From the NCBI RefSeq assembly GCF_018967865.2, contig NZ_JAHLZY020000001.1, positions 1,178,001 to 1,242,000 on the forward strand: 64,000 bases of DNA, written 5' to 3'. Position numbers and translations under genes: made by a program. This document shows positions 1 to 8,539 of the stretch, piece by piece. Numbering within the stretch: position 1 is the stretch's first letter; the number at the start of each line of letters is the position of its first letter. Under the pieces are notes generated by a model that was not told the DNA's origin, made no database searches, and saw only the letters and a list, made by a program, of their open reading frames with translations. This DNA comes from Hymenobacter siberiensis (GTDB taxonomy: Bacteria; Bacteroidota; Bacteroidia; Cytophagales; Hymenobacteraceae).

Positions 1-1
1 G

Positions 2-202
2 CGCTACGAGGAGGGCAGCGTGGGCCTGGCCTCGGCCGGCAAAGACACCGAGAGCTGCCAGTTCTTCATTACCCACACGCCCACGCCGCACCTGGATGGC
101 CGCTACCCCATTTTTGCCCAGGTAGTGGGCGGCATGGACGTAGTGCACAAGCTCGACATCGGCGACCAGATTCTGGGCGTGGAGCTGGTGGCGATGCCAT
201 AA
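2..202 (+). CDS. Cyclophilin-type peptidyl-prolyl isomerase, C-terminal part (5' end outside window)
   Basis: The reading frame is open from base 2 and ends at TAA 200-202, giving about 66 residues of a protein that starts before the window. Visible motifs are SVGLASAGKDTESCQFFITH, then HLDGRYPIFAQVVGGMDVV, which match the second half of the cyclophilin fold (the GSQFFIT-like strand and the LDG...FG-V--GMDVV region). The family interconverts cis and trans prolyl peptide bonds during protein folding. Localisation cannot be judged because the N-terminus is missing. A GTG at base 20 is internal and is not the start. Confidence 0.9.
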   Translation, partial: RYEEGSVGLASAGKDTESCQFFITHTPTPHLDGRYPIFAQVVGGMDVVHKLDIGDQILGVELVAMP

Positions 203-226
203 GCAATTTCGATAACGGCTGTCATT

Positions 227-316
227 GGAGTTGTTTAGCAAGTCACAAAAGGTCCCCGAACGGTCATGCAGCGCGCAGCGAAGCATGACCGTTCGGGGAC
301 TTTCTAAACAGCTTCA
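227..316. repeat. REP-like palindromic element, copy 1
   Basis: A perfect 18-bp stem (252-269 with 283-300, starting GTCCCCGAACGGTCATGC) is flanked by imperfect inverted arms, GGAGTTGTTTAG on the left and CTAAACAGCTTC on the right. Two more copies lie at 7070-7162 and 16786-16876, always between genes. It sits between the cyclophilin and mscS genes and could act as a terminator or mRNA stabiliser. Its repeated nature points to a REP or MITE-like family. Confidence 0.9.
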
Positions 317-349
317 TTATCAGCATTCTTTATTTTCTTTCAATTAATT

Positions 350-1108
350 ATGAATCAACTGACTAGCTACGCCCGGCAGTTCCAGGATATCGTTGTGCTC
401 TACCTGCCCCGCCTGTTCATGGCCGGGGTGGCGCTGATGGTGGGCTGGTGGCTCATTGGCTGGGCCAGCCGCGTTGTGGCCAAAGCCTCCCGGCACCTGG
501 ATGTGTCGTTGGCCTCGTTCCTGACCAGTCTGATTAACATCGTGCTCAAAGTGCTGCTGCTGATATCTGTGGCCGGTATGGTGGGTTTCGAAACCACGTC
601 GTTTGTAGCAATTTTGGGGGCGGCGGGGCTGGCGGTGGGGCTGGCGTTGCAGGGCACGCTGGCCAATTTCGCGGGCGGCGTACTCATCCTCATTTTCAAG
701 CCCTACGTGGTGGGCGATACCATTGAGTCGCAGGGTAAATCGGGCGAGGTGCGCGAAATCCAGATTTTCAATACCATCCTCGTCACCGGTCACGGCGATA
801 CCATCATCCTGCCCAACGGGGCCACTTCCAACAACGTCATCATCAATAAAACGGCCCAGAATAAGGCCCTGGTCGAAATCGTGGCCGACCTCGAAAACCC
901 CACCGACCTGGCCGCGCTACGCGCTTGGGCCATTCCGCTGATGGCGGCCGATGCTGACGTGCTGCCCACGCCCGCCCCGCAGGTCGTCGTCACTGCCCTC
1001 AAGCCGGGCGGCCTATCGGTAGCCTTCCGGGCCTACACGGCGGCCGGCTTCAGTGGCCCGGCCCAGGCGCGCCTCATCGAGCAGCTGCAGCAGGCGCTGG
1101 TTCGGTAG
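350..1108 (+). CDS. Small-conductance mechanosensitive channel (MscS family)
   Basis: The 252-residue protein has three predicted transmembrane segments near residues 17-38, 58-80 and 86-115. The third carries the glycine/alanine-rich pore helix of MscS (LGAAGLAVGLALQGTLANFA), followed by IFKPYVVGD, which begins the cytosolic beta domain. MscS proteins form heptameric inner-membrane pores that open under membrane tension and release solutes during osmotic downshock. Length is close to the minimal E. coli MscS type. The ATG at 350 follows an AT-rich stretch with no strong ribosome-binding site, as is usual in Bacteroidota. It appears to be a single-gene unit. Confidence 0.95.
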   Translation: MNQLTSYARQFQDIVVLYLPRLFMAGVALMVGWWLIGWASRVVAKASRHLDVSLASFLTSLINIVLKVLLLISVAGMVGFETTSFVAILGAAGLAVGLALQGTLANFAGGVLILIFKPYVVGDTIESQGKSGEVREIQIFNTILVTGHGDTIILPNGATSNNVIINKTAQNKALVEIVADLENPTDLAALRAWAIPLMAADADVLPTPAPQVVVTALKPGGLSVAFRAYTAAGFSGPAQARLIEQLQQALVR

Positions 1109-1371
1109 TGGGTGGGCTGCCCGGTACAACGGGTGTCGCAATGCTACGGGCCTCCAGTCATTGAAGAAGCTTCTGTGCCAGGAAAAAATCGGACGCTAAA
1201 GTCCGCAAGTGTGGTTATTCTCGTATCTATTAGCCTGGGGCTAACGGGCCGACTACTGCCCGGCTGAACCCCTTCTCGGCCAGTACCGCGCCCCCACTTG
1301 CCCAGGCAACGGCATTGTCGCTTACGCCGTTTTTATTCAATTACCGAAGAGCTTTTAGCTGACACATTCTT

Positions 1372-4300
1372 ATGACCCGTGCCGAGCTCGAAGTGGCGTT
1401 AGCCCAGCAGAAAACTGTGAATGCGGCCTTGCGCGCCCAGCTGGCGGTAGCCACCATGCCCTCTAAGGCGGCCTATGTGCCGCCCAGCCTGCTGGCTTAC
1501 GACGAGCAGCACACGGCTTTGGTGCTGACCAATAGCGCCGGCTATGTGCAGTGGGTAAACAAAGGCTTTACGAAGCTGTGCGGCCTGGAGCTGAGCGCGG
1601 TGGCCGGCCAAAAGCCAGACGCGTTCCTGCGCCCCAGCCTGCGCGATGAGGCCACGGTGGCGTACATCTGGGACAGCCAGATGCGTCGCGAGCCGTTTCA
1701 GTACGAGGTAATTAACCCGCGGCCGGGCGCTGATGGTTGGTTGCGCGTGAGCGTGCGGTCGGTGGCGGAGGCAGCCGATGGGGTGGTTCATTTCGTGGGC
1801 CTTCTCGAAGACATCACGGAGTGGAAACTGGCCCAGCTGCGGCTGGTAGACAGCGAGCGGCGCTTCCGCAACCTGGCCGAAAACGTACCCGGTGTGCTCT
1901 ACGAGTGGCAAAAAAAGGACGATGGCTCATTCTTTTTTAATTATGTGAGCCCCAAGGTGCAGGAGCTGTTCGGAGTGGTACCGTCCGAGCTCGGCCGTAT
2001 GACCGATTATATCCATCCGGACGAGCTGGAAGGGTTTCTGCAGACGCTCGACCATGCCACCCGCAACCGGGTTCCGTGGGAATACGAAGGCCGCATCGTC
2101 GTGTCCGGCCAGCCTGTCCGCTGGATGCGGGGTAATTCGATTCTGACCAGCTCCGGCCCCGACTGGGTAACGTACAGCGGAATTTTGCTCGATGTGACGC
2201 CCCTGAAACTAGCCGAAAGCGCCTTGCGCGAAAGCAGCCTGCGCCTGGAGCTGGCCATGCAGGGCTTCGGCGATGGGGCCTGGGAGATGAATCTGCATAC
2301 CCGTCAAATTACCTTTTCCTCGGAATACAGAGCCATGCTGGGGTATACCGAGGACGGCTTTTCCGACGAATACGAAACCTGGCTCGGGCACGTACACCCC
2401 GGCGACCTGGCGCAGGTGCTGGAAACAGCGGGGGCCTACGTGCAAACCGGCGGCAAAAGGGCCATCACCGAATACCGGATGCGCTGCCAGGACGGCAGCT
2501 ATAAGTGGGTGTTGAGCCGCGCCGCCATCACAGCCTGGGATAATACTGGCAAAGCACTGATTTTAAGTGGTTTGCAGAGTGACATATCGGCCCGAAAGGA
2601 TGCCGAGGAGGCGCTCGATACCTCCAACCAGCAGCTGGCCACGGTGATTGCGCACTTCCAGGACGGCTTGGTGCTGGAAGATGAAACCCGGCGCATTGTG
2701 TTCACCAACGAGGCATTTTGCCAGCTGCTGGAAATACCCTTGGTTCCTGCCCGGCTCCACGGCCGCAACGGGGGCTGGCTCACCGAAAGCTCGCGCAAAT
2801 ATGTCAAAAAGCCGCATCAGTACGTGGCGCGCATTGCGGCGCTGCTGCGCCGCCGCCAGCCCACTACCGGCGACATTATTCCGCTGCACGACGGCCGTAT
2901 CTTGTCCCGGGCCTTCACGCCCATCTTCGACGGTGACCGCTACATTGGCCACCTCTGGAAGTACGAGGACGTCACGGCCCGCATCAAAGCCGAAGAGGAC
3001 CTGAAGCGCCGCGAGGAAAAATACCGGGGCATCATCGAAAACATGTCGCTCGGGCTGGTAGAGGTCGATTTGAACGACCACCTGCTCTACGCCAACCAGA
3101 GCTTTTGCGACATGACTGGTTACTGTACCGAAGAGCTGACCGGCCTGCCCCTGTCGCCGCTGCTGCTCAGCGGCCCCGACCTGGAGCTGGCGGAGAGCAA
3201 GCTGCTCACCCGGGAGCACGGCATCTCCGATTCTTACGAAGTGGTGGTAACCACCAAAACCGGCGAGCGCAAGTGGCTGCTGATGAGCGGTGCCCCGCTC
3301 TACGACGAATACCAGCGGCTTATCGGCTCCATTGGCATCTACCTCGATGTGACGCCCCAGAAAAATCTCGAAGCCAGCCTGCGCGAAGCCAAGGTGCAGG
3401 CTGAAAGCAGTACCCAGGCCAAGCAGGATTTCCTGGCCAACATGAGCCACGAAATCCGCACGCCCATGAATGCCATTCTGGGCATGAGCCAGCTGCTGGC
3501 CAAGACCCCGCTGGCTGCCCCGCAGGCCAGCTACCTGCACGCCATCACGGCCTCGGCCGAAAACCTGCTCGTCATCATCAACGACATCCTCGACCTGTCG
3601 AAGATTGAGGCTGGCCAGCTGGCCATCGAGCACATCGGGTTCAGCCCCGGGCTCATCTGCGCCCAGGTCGAAAAGACCCTGCTATACAAAGCGGAGGAAA
3701 AGGGCCTCACCTTCATCACCACCCTCGACCCAGCCCTGCCCGAAGTAGTCCTCGGTGACCCCTACCGCCTCACCCAGGTGCTGCTGAACCTGGCCGGCAA
3801 CTCCGTGAAATTTACCGAGCAGGGCACGGTATGCCTGGGCTGTAGGTTGCTGGAGGGCGCTGATACGAAAGAATTGCTGGTCGAATTCACCGTGCAGGAT
3901 AGCGGCATTGGCATTGATGCCGAGTACCTGAACCATATTTTTGATGATTTCAGCCAGGAAGATTCTACCGTGACGCGGCGGTTTGGCGGCACCGGCCTGG
4001 GCCTGGGCATCAGCAAGAAGCTGGTGCACCTACTGGGCGGCGAGCTGCACATCGAAAGCCTGAAAAACCACGGCACCACCAGCCGGTTCACCCTGCGCCT
4101 GCCCGCGGGCAATGCCTGGCACCTCTCGCCGAAAGACCACGGCGACCTCGACTGCATGCAACAGGCGCTACAGGGCAAGCAAATTCTGCTGGTTGAGGAC
4201 AACCTGTTCAACCGCATGCTGGCCACCAGTTTCCTCACCAATGCCGGAATGACCGTGACGGAGGCCCCCAACGGCCAGGCCGCCGTAGAACTAGCCCGCA

Positions 4301-4563
4301 TCCAGGCCTTCGACCTGGTTTTGATGGACGTGCAGATGCCCATCAAAAATGGCTACGAGGCCACCCGTATCCTGCGGCAGGAGCTGGGCCTCGCCGTGCC
4401 CATCATCGCCCTCACTGCCAACGCCATTACCGGCGAGCGGGCCAAGTGCCTGGCCGCTGGTATGAACGACTACCTGACCAAGCCCTTTCAGGAATTCTCC
4501 CTCCTGAAAATGGTGTACGACTGGGTCGTGGCGGCTCAGCGGAGTTCCAATGGGCTTGATTAA
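1372..4563 (+). CDS. Multi-PAS hybrid sensor histidine kinase / response regulator
   Basis: The 1063-residue protein has no evident transmembrane helices, so it is probably a cytoplasmic sensor. I see five PAS/PAC units in succession, roughly residues 45-150, 165-285, 290-415, 420-545 and 550-670. A HisKA domain follows with phosphoacceptor His693 in NMSHEIRTPMN. Next is an HATPase domain with N box (LLNLAGNSVKFTE), G1 (DSGIGID) and G2 (FGGTGLGLGISKKL). The protein ends in a receiver domain with phosphoacceptor Asp986 (LMDVQMP) and conserved Lys1037 (LTKPF). No Hpt domain or partner regulator lies beside it, so the onward phosphotransfer partner is unknown. The multiple PAS domains suggest integration of several small-molecule or redox cues. 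The gene ends just before a strong hairpin. Confidence 0.96.
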   Translation: MTRAELEVALAQQKTVNAALRAQLAVATMPSKAAYVPPSLLAYDEQHTALVLTNSAGYVQWVNKGFTKLCGLELSAVAGQKPDAFLRPSLRDEATVAYIWDSQMRREPFQYEVINPRPGADGWLRVSVRSVAEAADGVVHFVGLLEDITEWKLAQLRLVDSERRFRNLAENVPGVLYEWQKKDDGSFFFNYVSPKVQELFGVVPSELGRMTDYIHPDELEGFLQTLDHATRNRVPWEYEGRIVVSGQPVRWMRGNSILTSSGPDWVTYSGILLDVTPLKLAESALRESSLRLELAMQGFGDGAWEMNLHTRQITFSSEYRAMLGYTEDGFSDEYETWLGHVHPGDLAQVLETAGAYVQTGGKRAITEYRMRCQDGSYKWVLSRAAITAWDNTGKALILSGLQSDISARKDAEEALDTSNQQLATVIAHFQDGLVLEDETRRIVFTNEAFCQLLEIPLVPARLHGRNGGWLTESSRKYVKKPHQYVARIAALLRRRQPTTGDIIPLHDGRILSRAFTPIFDGDRYIGHLWKYEDVTARIKAEEDLKRREEKYRGIIENMSLGLVEVDLNDHLLYANQSFCDMTGYCTEELTGLPLSPLLLSGPDLELAESKLLTREHGISDSYEVVVTTKTGERKWLLMSGAPLYDEYQRLIGSIGIYLDVTPQKNLEASLREAKVQAESSTQAKQDFLANMSHEIRTPMNAILGMSQLLAKTPLAAPQASYLHAITASAENLLVIINDILDLSKIEAGQLAIEHIGFSPGLICAQVEKTLLYKAEEKGLTFITTLDPALPEVVLGDPYRLTQVLLNLAGNSVKFTEQGTVCLGCRLLEGADTKELLVEFTVQDSGIGIDAEYLNHIFDDFSQEDSTVTRRFGGTGLGLGISKKLVHLLGGELHIESLKNHGTTSRFTLRLPAGNAWHLSPKDHGDLDCMQQALQGKQILLVEDNLFNRMLATSFLTNAGMTVTEAPNGQAAVELARIQAFDLVLMDVQMPIKNGYEATRILRQELGLAVPIIALTANAITGERAKCLAAGMNDYLTKPFQEFSLLKMVYDWVVAAQRSSNGLD

Positions 4564-4581
4564 TAGAGCCCGGTAAAAAAC

Positions 4582-4614
4582 AACGACATGCTGCGCGTAG
4601 TGCAGCATGTCGTT
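4582..4614 (+). terminator. Hairpin terminator after the hybrid kinase
   Basis: Perfect 13-bp inverted repeat AACGACATGCTGC / GCAGCATGTCGTT with a 7-nt loop, 19 nt after the kinase stop. It lies between convergent genes and may serve both strands. Confidence 0.8.
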
Positions 4615-4659
4615 TCATTGTTCAGGCCCAGCGCTAATAGCTGTGGCTGTGATGCCCCC

Positions 4660-5640
4660 TTAGCGGTTCACCAGTTTTAGGGCTCCCTCGCCGTAGCGGG
4701 CGCCCACCACCGGGTGGGCCGCCAGCAGAGCACGCAGCTGGTCCAAATCATCAGCGGTAAGCGCCACATCGGCCGCTGCGGCGTTCTCTTCGAGATATTT
4801 CGGCCGCTTGGTGCCCGGGATGGGGATGATGTGGCCATCCTGCGCCAGCAGCCACGCCAGCGCCAGCTGTGCCGTGCTGATGCCGCGCGCCTCGGCCAGC
4901 TGCCGCAGCCCGCCCACCAGCGGCGCGTTGGCATCGCCCACCTCGGCCCCGAAGCGGGGCATGCTGCGGCGCAGGTCCTGGTCGGCCAGCTGGGGGCCCA
5001 CGGCGGTGAGCAGCCCGCGTCCGAGCGGCGAAAACGGGACCAGGCTAATGCCCAGTTCCTGGCACGCCGGCAGAATATCCGCCTCCACATCGCGGGTAAA
5101 CATCGAATACTCTGACTGCAGCGCCGCGATGGGGTGCGTAGCTGCCGCCCGCCGCAACGAAGCCGCCGAAGCCTCCGACAGGCCCAGAAACCGCACTTTT
5201 CCGGCTTGTACCAGGGCGGCCATCGCGCCCACCATTTCCTCTACCGGTACGGCCGGGTCGATGCGGTGGGCATAGTACAGGTCGATGGTGTCGATGCCGA
5301 GGCGTTGGAGGCTGGCGTCGCAGGCGGCCGCTATGCGTTCGGGACGCACATCCACGGCCGAGCCGCCCGCCCCGTCGGCTACAAAGCCAAACTTGGTGGC
5401 CAGGAAAACGCGGTTCCGGTTGGGCACCAGCACCTGTCGCAGCAGCGTCTCGTTGGCCCCCAAGCCGTAGATGTCGGCCGTGTCCCAGAGTGTTACGTCC
5501 AGCTCCAGCGCCCGGTGCAGCGTAGCCACGGCCTCGCGCTCGTCGCTGGGGCCATAGGCATAGTCCGAGGCCATCGACATGCAGCCCAGGCCCAGGGCTG
5601 AAACGTGTTGGCCGGTGCGGCCCAGTTCGCGGGTTTTCAT
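4660..5640 (-). CDS. Aldo/keto reductase
   Basis: A 326-residue NADPH-dependent oxidoreductase with the TIM-barrel aldo/keto reductase signature. The catalytic tetrad is readable as Asp53, Tyr58 (DTADIYG), Lys83 (ATKFG) and His125 (YYAHRID). The cofactor end carries IPIPGTKRPKYLEEN. The opening KTRELGRTGQHVSALGLGCMS is typical of the YakC/AKR13-like branch. The physiological substrate is unknown; relatives reduce a variety of aldehydes. A small cupin gene lies 16 bp upstream on the same strand, so the two are probably co-transcribed. Confidence 0.95.
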   Translation of the reverse strand: MKTRELGRTGQHVSALGLGCMSMASDYAYGPSDEREAVATLHRALELDVTLWDTADIYGLGANETLLRQVLVPNRNRVFLATKFGFVADGAGGSAVDVRPERIAAACDASLQRLGIDTIDLYYAHRIDPAVPVEEMVGAMAALVQAGKVRFLGLSEASAASLRRAAATHPIAALQSEYSMFTRDVEADILPACQELGISLVPFSPLGRGLLTAVGPQLADQDLRRSMPRFGAEVGDANAPLVGGLRQLAEARGISTAQLALAWLLAQDGHIIPIPGTKRPKYLEENAAAADVALTADDLDQLRALLAAHPVVGARYGEGALKLVNR

Positions 5641-5656
5641 AAGGGTTATCAGCTGT

Positions 5657-6001
5657 TTATTTATCCTCGCGGCCGTGTACCTGGGCGGGCGGCGACGTAG
5701 CCTCTACGGCCGAAAAGCTTTCCAGAATTTTATAGGTGTGCTCCGTATTCTTGGGCACTACCCAGGAGTTGCCGGGCTCCAGCACCACCATCTGGCCGGC
5801 CAGGTGCAGCTCGGCCCGGCCGCTGAGCACGTAGCCCACGGTTTCGTATGGCCGCGTGGCCGGTGCTTTGGGTTCACCCGGCTGCTCGTTTTCCCACATG
5901 CGCATGGCGATGTGCGTGCCCGAGGCGAGGTATTTTTCGCCGTCGGGGCCGGTAGGGGAGTGCTGCGAATCGACTTTGGTGATGGAGGTATCGGCTGCCA
6001 T
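5657..6001 (-). CDS. Small cupin-domain protein
   Basis: The likely start is the ATG at 6001 (MAADTSITKVDS), giving 114 residues. A longer upstream extension is low-complexity and unlikely to be real. The core resembles a single cupin barrel: GTHIAMRMWENEQPG, then YETVGYVLSGRAELHLAGQ and the second motif GNSWVVPKNTEHTYKI, with Glu and His residues that could bind metal. Cupins of this size have varied roles, including small-molecule binding and stress-related functions. It precedes the aldo/keto reductase by 16 bp, and its start faces the divergent cysE gene across about 165 bp. Confidence 0.85.
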   Translation of the reverse strand: MAADTSITKVDSQHSPTGPDGEKYLASGTHIAMRMWENEQPGEPKAPATRPYETVGYVLSGRAELHLAGQMVVLEPGNSWVVPKNTEHTYKILESFSAVEATSPPAQVHGREDK

Positions 6002-6166
6002 GATGATGATGGAAAATGAGGGACGAAAAAAACAAGAGTATCTTTTGGCCCGGCGGCCGTAGCAGCCGGCGGGGTACTGGCTAAACGGCGAAGGCCGCCG
6101 CACCGTTGCGCCGCCGCCCAAAACCTTCCCCTGCCGCGCTGGTTAATTTTTCTGGTCATTTCGCTT

Positions 6167-7015
6167 ATGTTTTCCGCTCCCGTGCTTCCCCATTCCTTTG
6201 CCGAAGAGTTGGCTCGCGCCCACTCCGTGGCCCCCGACGCCCTGCCCGGAGCCGCCTTCTGCGCCCTCGCCGACGGTCTGCTCGCCCTACTTTTCCCGCA
6301 GCGTGCCGAACGCCCCCTGCCCACTGCCGATGCCGTCGAGGCCGAATTGCAGTACTTCCGGGCCGAGCTGGCCGCCCTGCTGGCCGGCGTACCGGCCCTG
6401 CCCGCCTCACCCGCCGCCCTGGCCGATGAGTTCACCGCCCAGCTGCCGGCCCTGCGGGCCGCCCTGCTGCGCGATGCCAGCGCCATCCTTGCCAGCGACC
6501 CCGCCGCCCAGGGCCTGCCCGAAATCATCAGCTCTTATCCCGGTTTCTATGCCACGGCCCTCTATCGGCTGGCTCACGCCCTGCACCAGCGGGGCCTGCC
6601 GCGCCTGCCGCGTCTGCTAAGCGAGTACGCCCACCAGCGCACCGGCATTGATATTCACCCCGGCGCGCACATCGGGCCGGCTTTTTGCATCGACCATGGC
6701 ACGGGTCTCGTCATCGGCGAAACGGCCATCATCGGGGCCAACGTGCAGATATACCAGGGCGTCACGCTGGGCGCACTCAGCGTCACCAAGGGCCTGCAGG
6801 GCACCAAGCGCCACCCCACCATCGAAGACCATGTGGTTATCTACGCGGGCGCTACCATTCTCGGCGGTAGCACCGTGGTAGGAGCGCATAGCATCATCGG
6901 CGGCAACGTATGGCTGACCGAAAGCGTACCCTCGCATTCGCGGGTGTATCACCGCGCCCACATCCAGATTTCGCGCAACGTTGACCCAGCCGCCGAGCTG
7001 GTATTTTCCATCTAG
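6167..7015 (+). CDS. cysE: Serine O-acetyltransferase
   Basis: A 282-residue enzyme that transfers acetyl from acetyl-CoA to L-serine, giving O-acetylserine for cysteine synthesis. The C-terminal half is a left-handed beta helix of hexapeptide repeats (IDIHPGAHIGPAFCIDHGTG, LVIGETAIIGANVQIYQGVT). It contains the DHGTG and IGETA motifs of SATs and the loop GTKRHPTIEDHV. The N-terminal helical domain (about residues 1-160) is alanine- and proline-rich. The ATG at 6167 follows a short AT-rich stretch. cysK lies downstream on the same strand, separated by a REP-like palindrome, so the pathway pair is adjacent. Confidence 0.95.
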   Translation: MFSAPVLPHSFAEELARAHSVAPDALPGAAFCALADGLLALLFPQRAERPLPTADAVEAELQYFRAELAALLAGVPALPASPAALADEFTAQLPALRAALLRDASAILASDPAAQGLPEIISSYPGFYATALYRLAHALHQRGLPRLPRLLSEYAHQRTGIDIHPGAHIGPAFCIDHGTGLVIGETAIIGANVQIYQGVTLGALSVTKGLQGTKRHPTIEDHVVIYAGATILGGSTVVGAHSIIGGNVWLTESVPSHSRVYHRAHIQISRNVDPAAELVFSI

Positions 7016-7069
7016 CAGTGAGTTGTGAGAAAGTGAGTAGGTGAATGATGGCCTTCAATCCATGCTATT

Positions 7070-7162
7070 GGAGTTGTTTAGAAAGTCACAAAAGGCACTC
7101 GAACGGTCATGCAGAGCGCAGCTCTGCATGACCGTTCGAGTGCCTTTCTAAACAGCTTCATT
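7070..7162. repeat. REP-like palindromic element, copy 2
   Basis: Same layout as the copies at 227 and 16786: GGAGTTGTTTAGAAAG arm, a long stem (GGCACTCGAACGGTCATGCA paired with its complement) and a CTTTCTAAACAGCTTC arm. The stem differs from the other copies at CCCC/ACTC with matching changes on the opposite arm. It lies between cysE and cysK. Confidence 0.9.
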
Positions 7163-7225
7163 ATATTCATCCTTACCTTCTTGCATTTCATTATTTCATT
7201 ATCTCACAACTCACTAATTCACCAC

Positions 7226-8149
7226 ATGAAAGCCAATTCCATCCTCGATACCATCGGCAATACGCCACTGGTGCGCATCAACCACCTTTTTGCCGCCACC
7301 CGCCCCGATGTGGAGGTGTGGATGAAACTGGAACGCGCCAACCCCGGTGGGTCCATCAAAGACCGCATTGCCCTGAGCATGGTTGAGCAGGCCGAGAAAG
7401 ACGGCATCATTACCAAAGACAGCCTGATTGTGGAGCCCACTTCCGGCAATACCGGCGTCGGCCTGGCTCTGGTGGCCGCCGTGAAAGGCTACAAGCTCAC
7501 CCTCGTAATGCCCGAAAGCATGAGCATCGAGCGCCGCCGCCTCATGGTTGCCTACGGGGCCAGCCTGGAGCTCACGCCCCGCGAAAAAGGTATGAAGGGT
7601 GCCATCGAAAAAGCCCAGGAAATTGTGGCCAACACGCCCGGAGCTTGGATGCCCATGCAATTCTCCAATCCCGCCAACCCTCGTATCCATGCCGAAACTA
7701 CGGCCCAGGAAATCCTGCGCGACGCGCCCGACGGCTTCGACTTTCACATCACCGGCGTGGGCACCGGCGGCCACATCACGGGCGTTACAGAAGTGCTCAA
7801 GCCGCATTTCCCCAATATGAAAACTTTCGCCGTCGAGCCTGAGACCTCGCCCGTCATCAGCGGCGGCGCCCCGGGGCCGCATCCTATTCAGGGCATCGGC
7901 GCGGGCTTCATTCCCGAAAACCTGCACGTCGACCTCCTCGACGGTACCATCCAGGTGTCGCAGGCCGAGGCCTACGAGATGACGCGCCGCGCCGCCCGCG
8001 AGGAAGGCATCTTTGTGGGCGTGTCGTCGGGCGCGTCGCTGGCCGCCATCGCCAAAAAACTGCCCGATATGCCCCAGGGCAGCCGCGTGCTCACCTTCTG
8101 CTACGACACTGGCGAGCGGTACCTGTCGGTCGAAGGCCTGTTTGTGTAG
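7226..8149 (+). CDS. cysK: Cysteine synthase (O-acetylserine sulfhydrylase)
   Basis: I choose the ATG at 7226 ([20 protein letters not shown]), giving 307 residues. The upstream in-frame extension runs through the REP palindrome and is hydrophobic noise. The PLP-binding lysine is Lys45 in NPGGSIKDR, the substrate loop is PTSGNTG (71-77), and the phosphate-binding loop is [10 protein letters not shown]. The enzyme replaces the acetyl group of O-acetylserine with sulfide to form cysteine. It follows cysE, the preceding step of the pathway, and ends at a strong terminator. Confidence 0.96.
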   Translation: MKANSILDTIGNTPLVRINHLFAATRPDVEVWMKLERANPGGSIKDRIALSMVEQAEKDGIITKDSLIVEPTSGNTGVGLALVAAVKGYKLTLVMPESMSIERRRLMVAYGASLELTPREKGMKGAIEKAQEIVANTPGAWMPMQFSNPANPRIHAETTAQEILRDAPDGFDFHITGVGTGGHITGVTEVLKPHFPNMKTFAVEPETSPVISGGAPGPHPIQGIGAGFIPENLHVDLLDGTIQVSQAEAYEMTRRAAREEGIFVGVSSGASLAAIAKKLPDMPQGSRVLTFCYDTGERYLSVEGLFV

Positions 8150-8168
8150 CCCCCACGTAGCCATCATA

Positions 8169-8205
8169 AAAAACGCCCCCGGAAATGATATCCGGGGGCG
8201 TTTTT
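8169..8205 (+). terminator. Intrinsic terminator of cysK
   Basis: Perfect 15-bp stem AAAAACGCCCCCGGA / TCCGGGGGCGTTTTT with a 7-nt loop, 19 nt after the cysK stop. A U-tract follows the stem on the plus strand and an A-run precedes it. Confidence 0.92.
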
Positions 8206-8224
8206 ATAGACTCAAACCTGAGAT

Positions 8225-8266
8225 AAAGAAAAAGCCCATTCAGGAAACTGAATGGGCTTTTTCTTT
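8225..8266. terminator. Bidirectional hairpin terminator with GAAA tetraloop
   Basis: Perfect 19-bp stem AAAGAAAAAGCCCATTCAG with its complement, closed by GAAA. It is A-rich on the left and T-rich on the right, so it can terminate both cysK read-through and the minus-strand tRNA-Ala that ends 16 bp away. Confidence 0.9.
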
Positions 8267-8281
8267 ATTCACTTCTTCAGT

Positions 8282-8354
<73 letters not shown>

Positions 8355-8485
8355 TGATTGGTCTTTTACCGCCGTGCCATTTGCGCTTTGGTTCGACAAA
8401 AGTACGGGCGAATATCGGTTTGGCAAGTCATGGGCGCATCTTTTTTGCTAAAAAGACGCAAGCATCAAATAATCAGCCACAAAAA

Positions 8486-8515
8486 AAGAGGGCAGGAATT
8501 TCTTCCTGCCCTCTT
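8486..8515 (-). terminator. Intrinsic terminator of the TonB-dependent receptor gene
   Basis: 13-bp stem AAGAGGGCAGGAA / TTCCTGCCCTCTT with a TTTC loop, just beyond the receptor stop codon on the minus strand. It is followed in that direction by a run of T (A-run 8481-8487 on the plus strand). Confidence 0.9.
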
Positions 8516-8539
8516 CGAGGCTACGCTAAGCCGGAAAGC

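Noticed and set aside
2563..3633. 356-residue minus-strand frame inside the histidine kinase
   Set aside because: It is the complement of PAS and HisKA coding sequence with no start signal or domain of its own.
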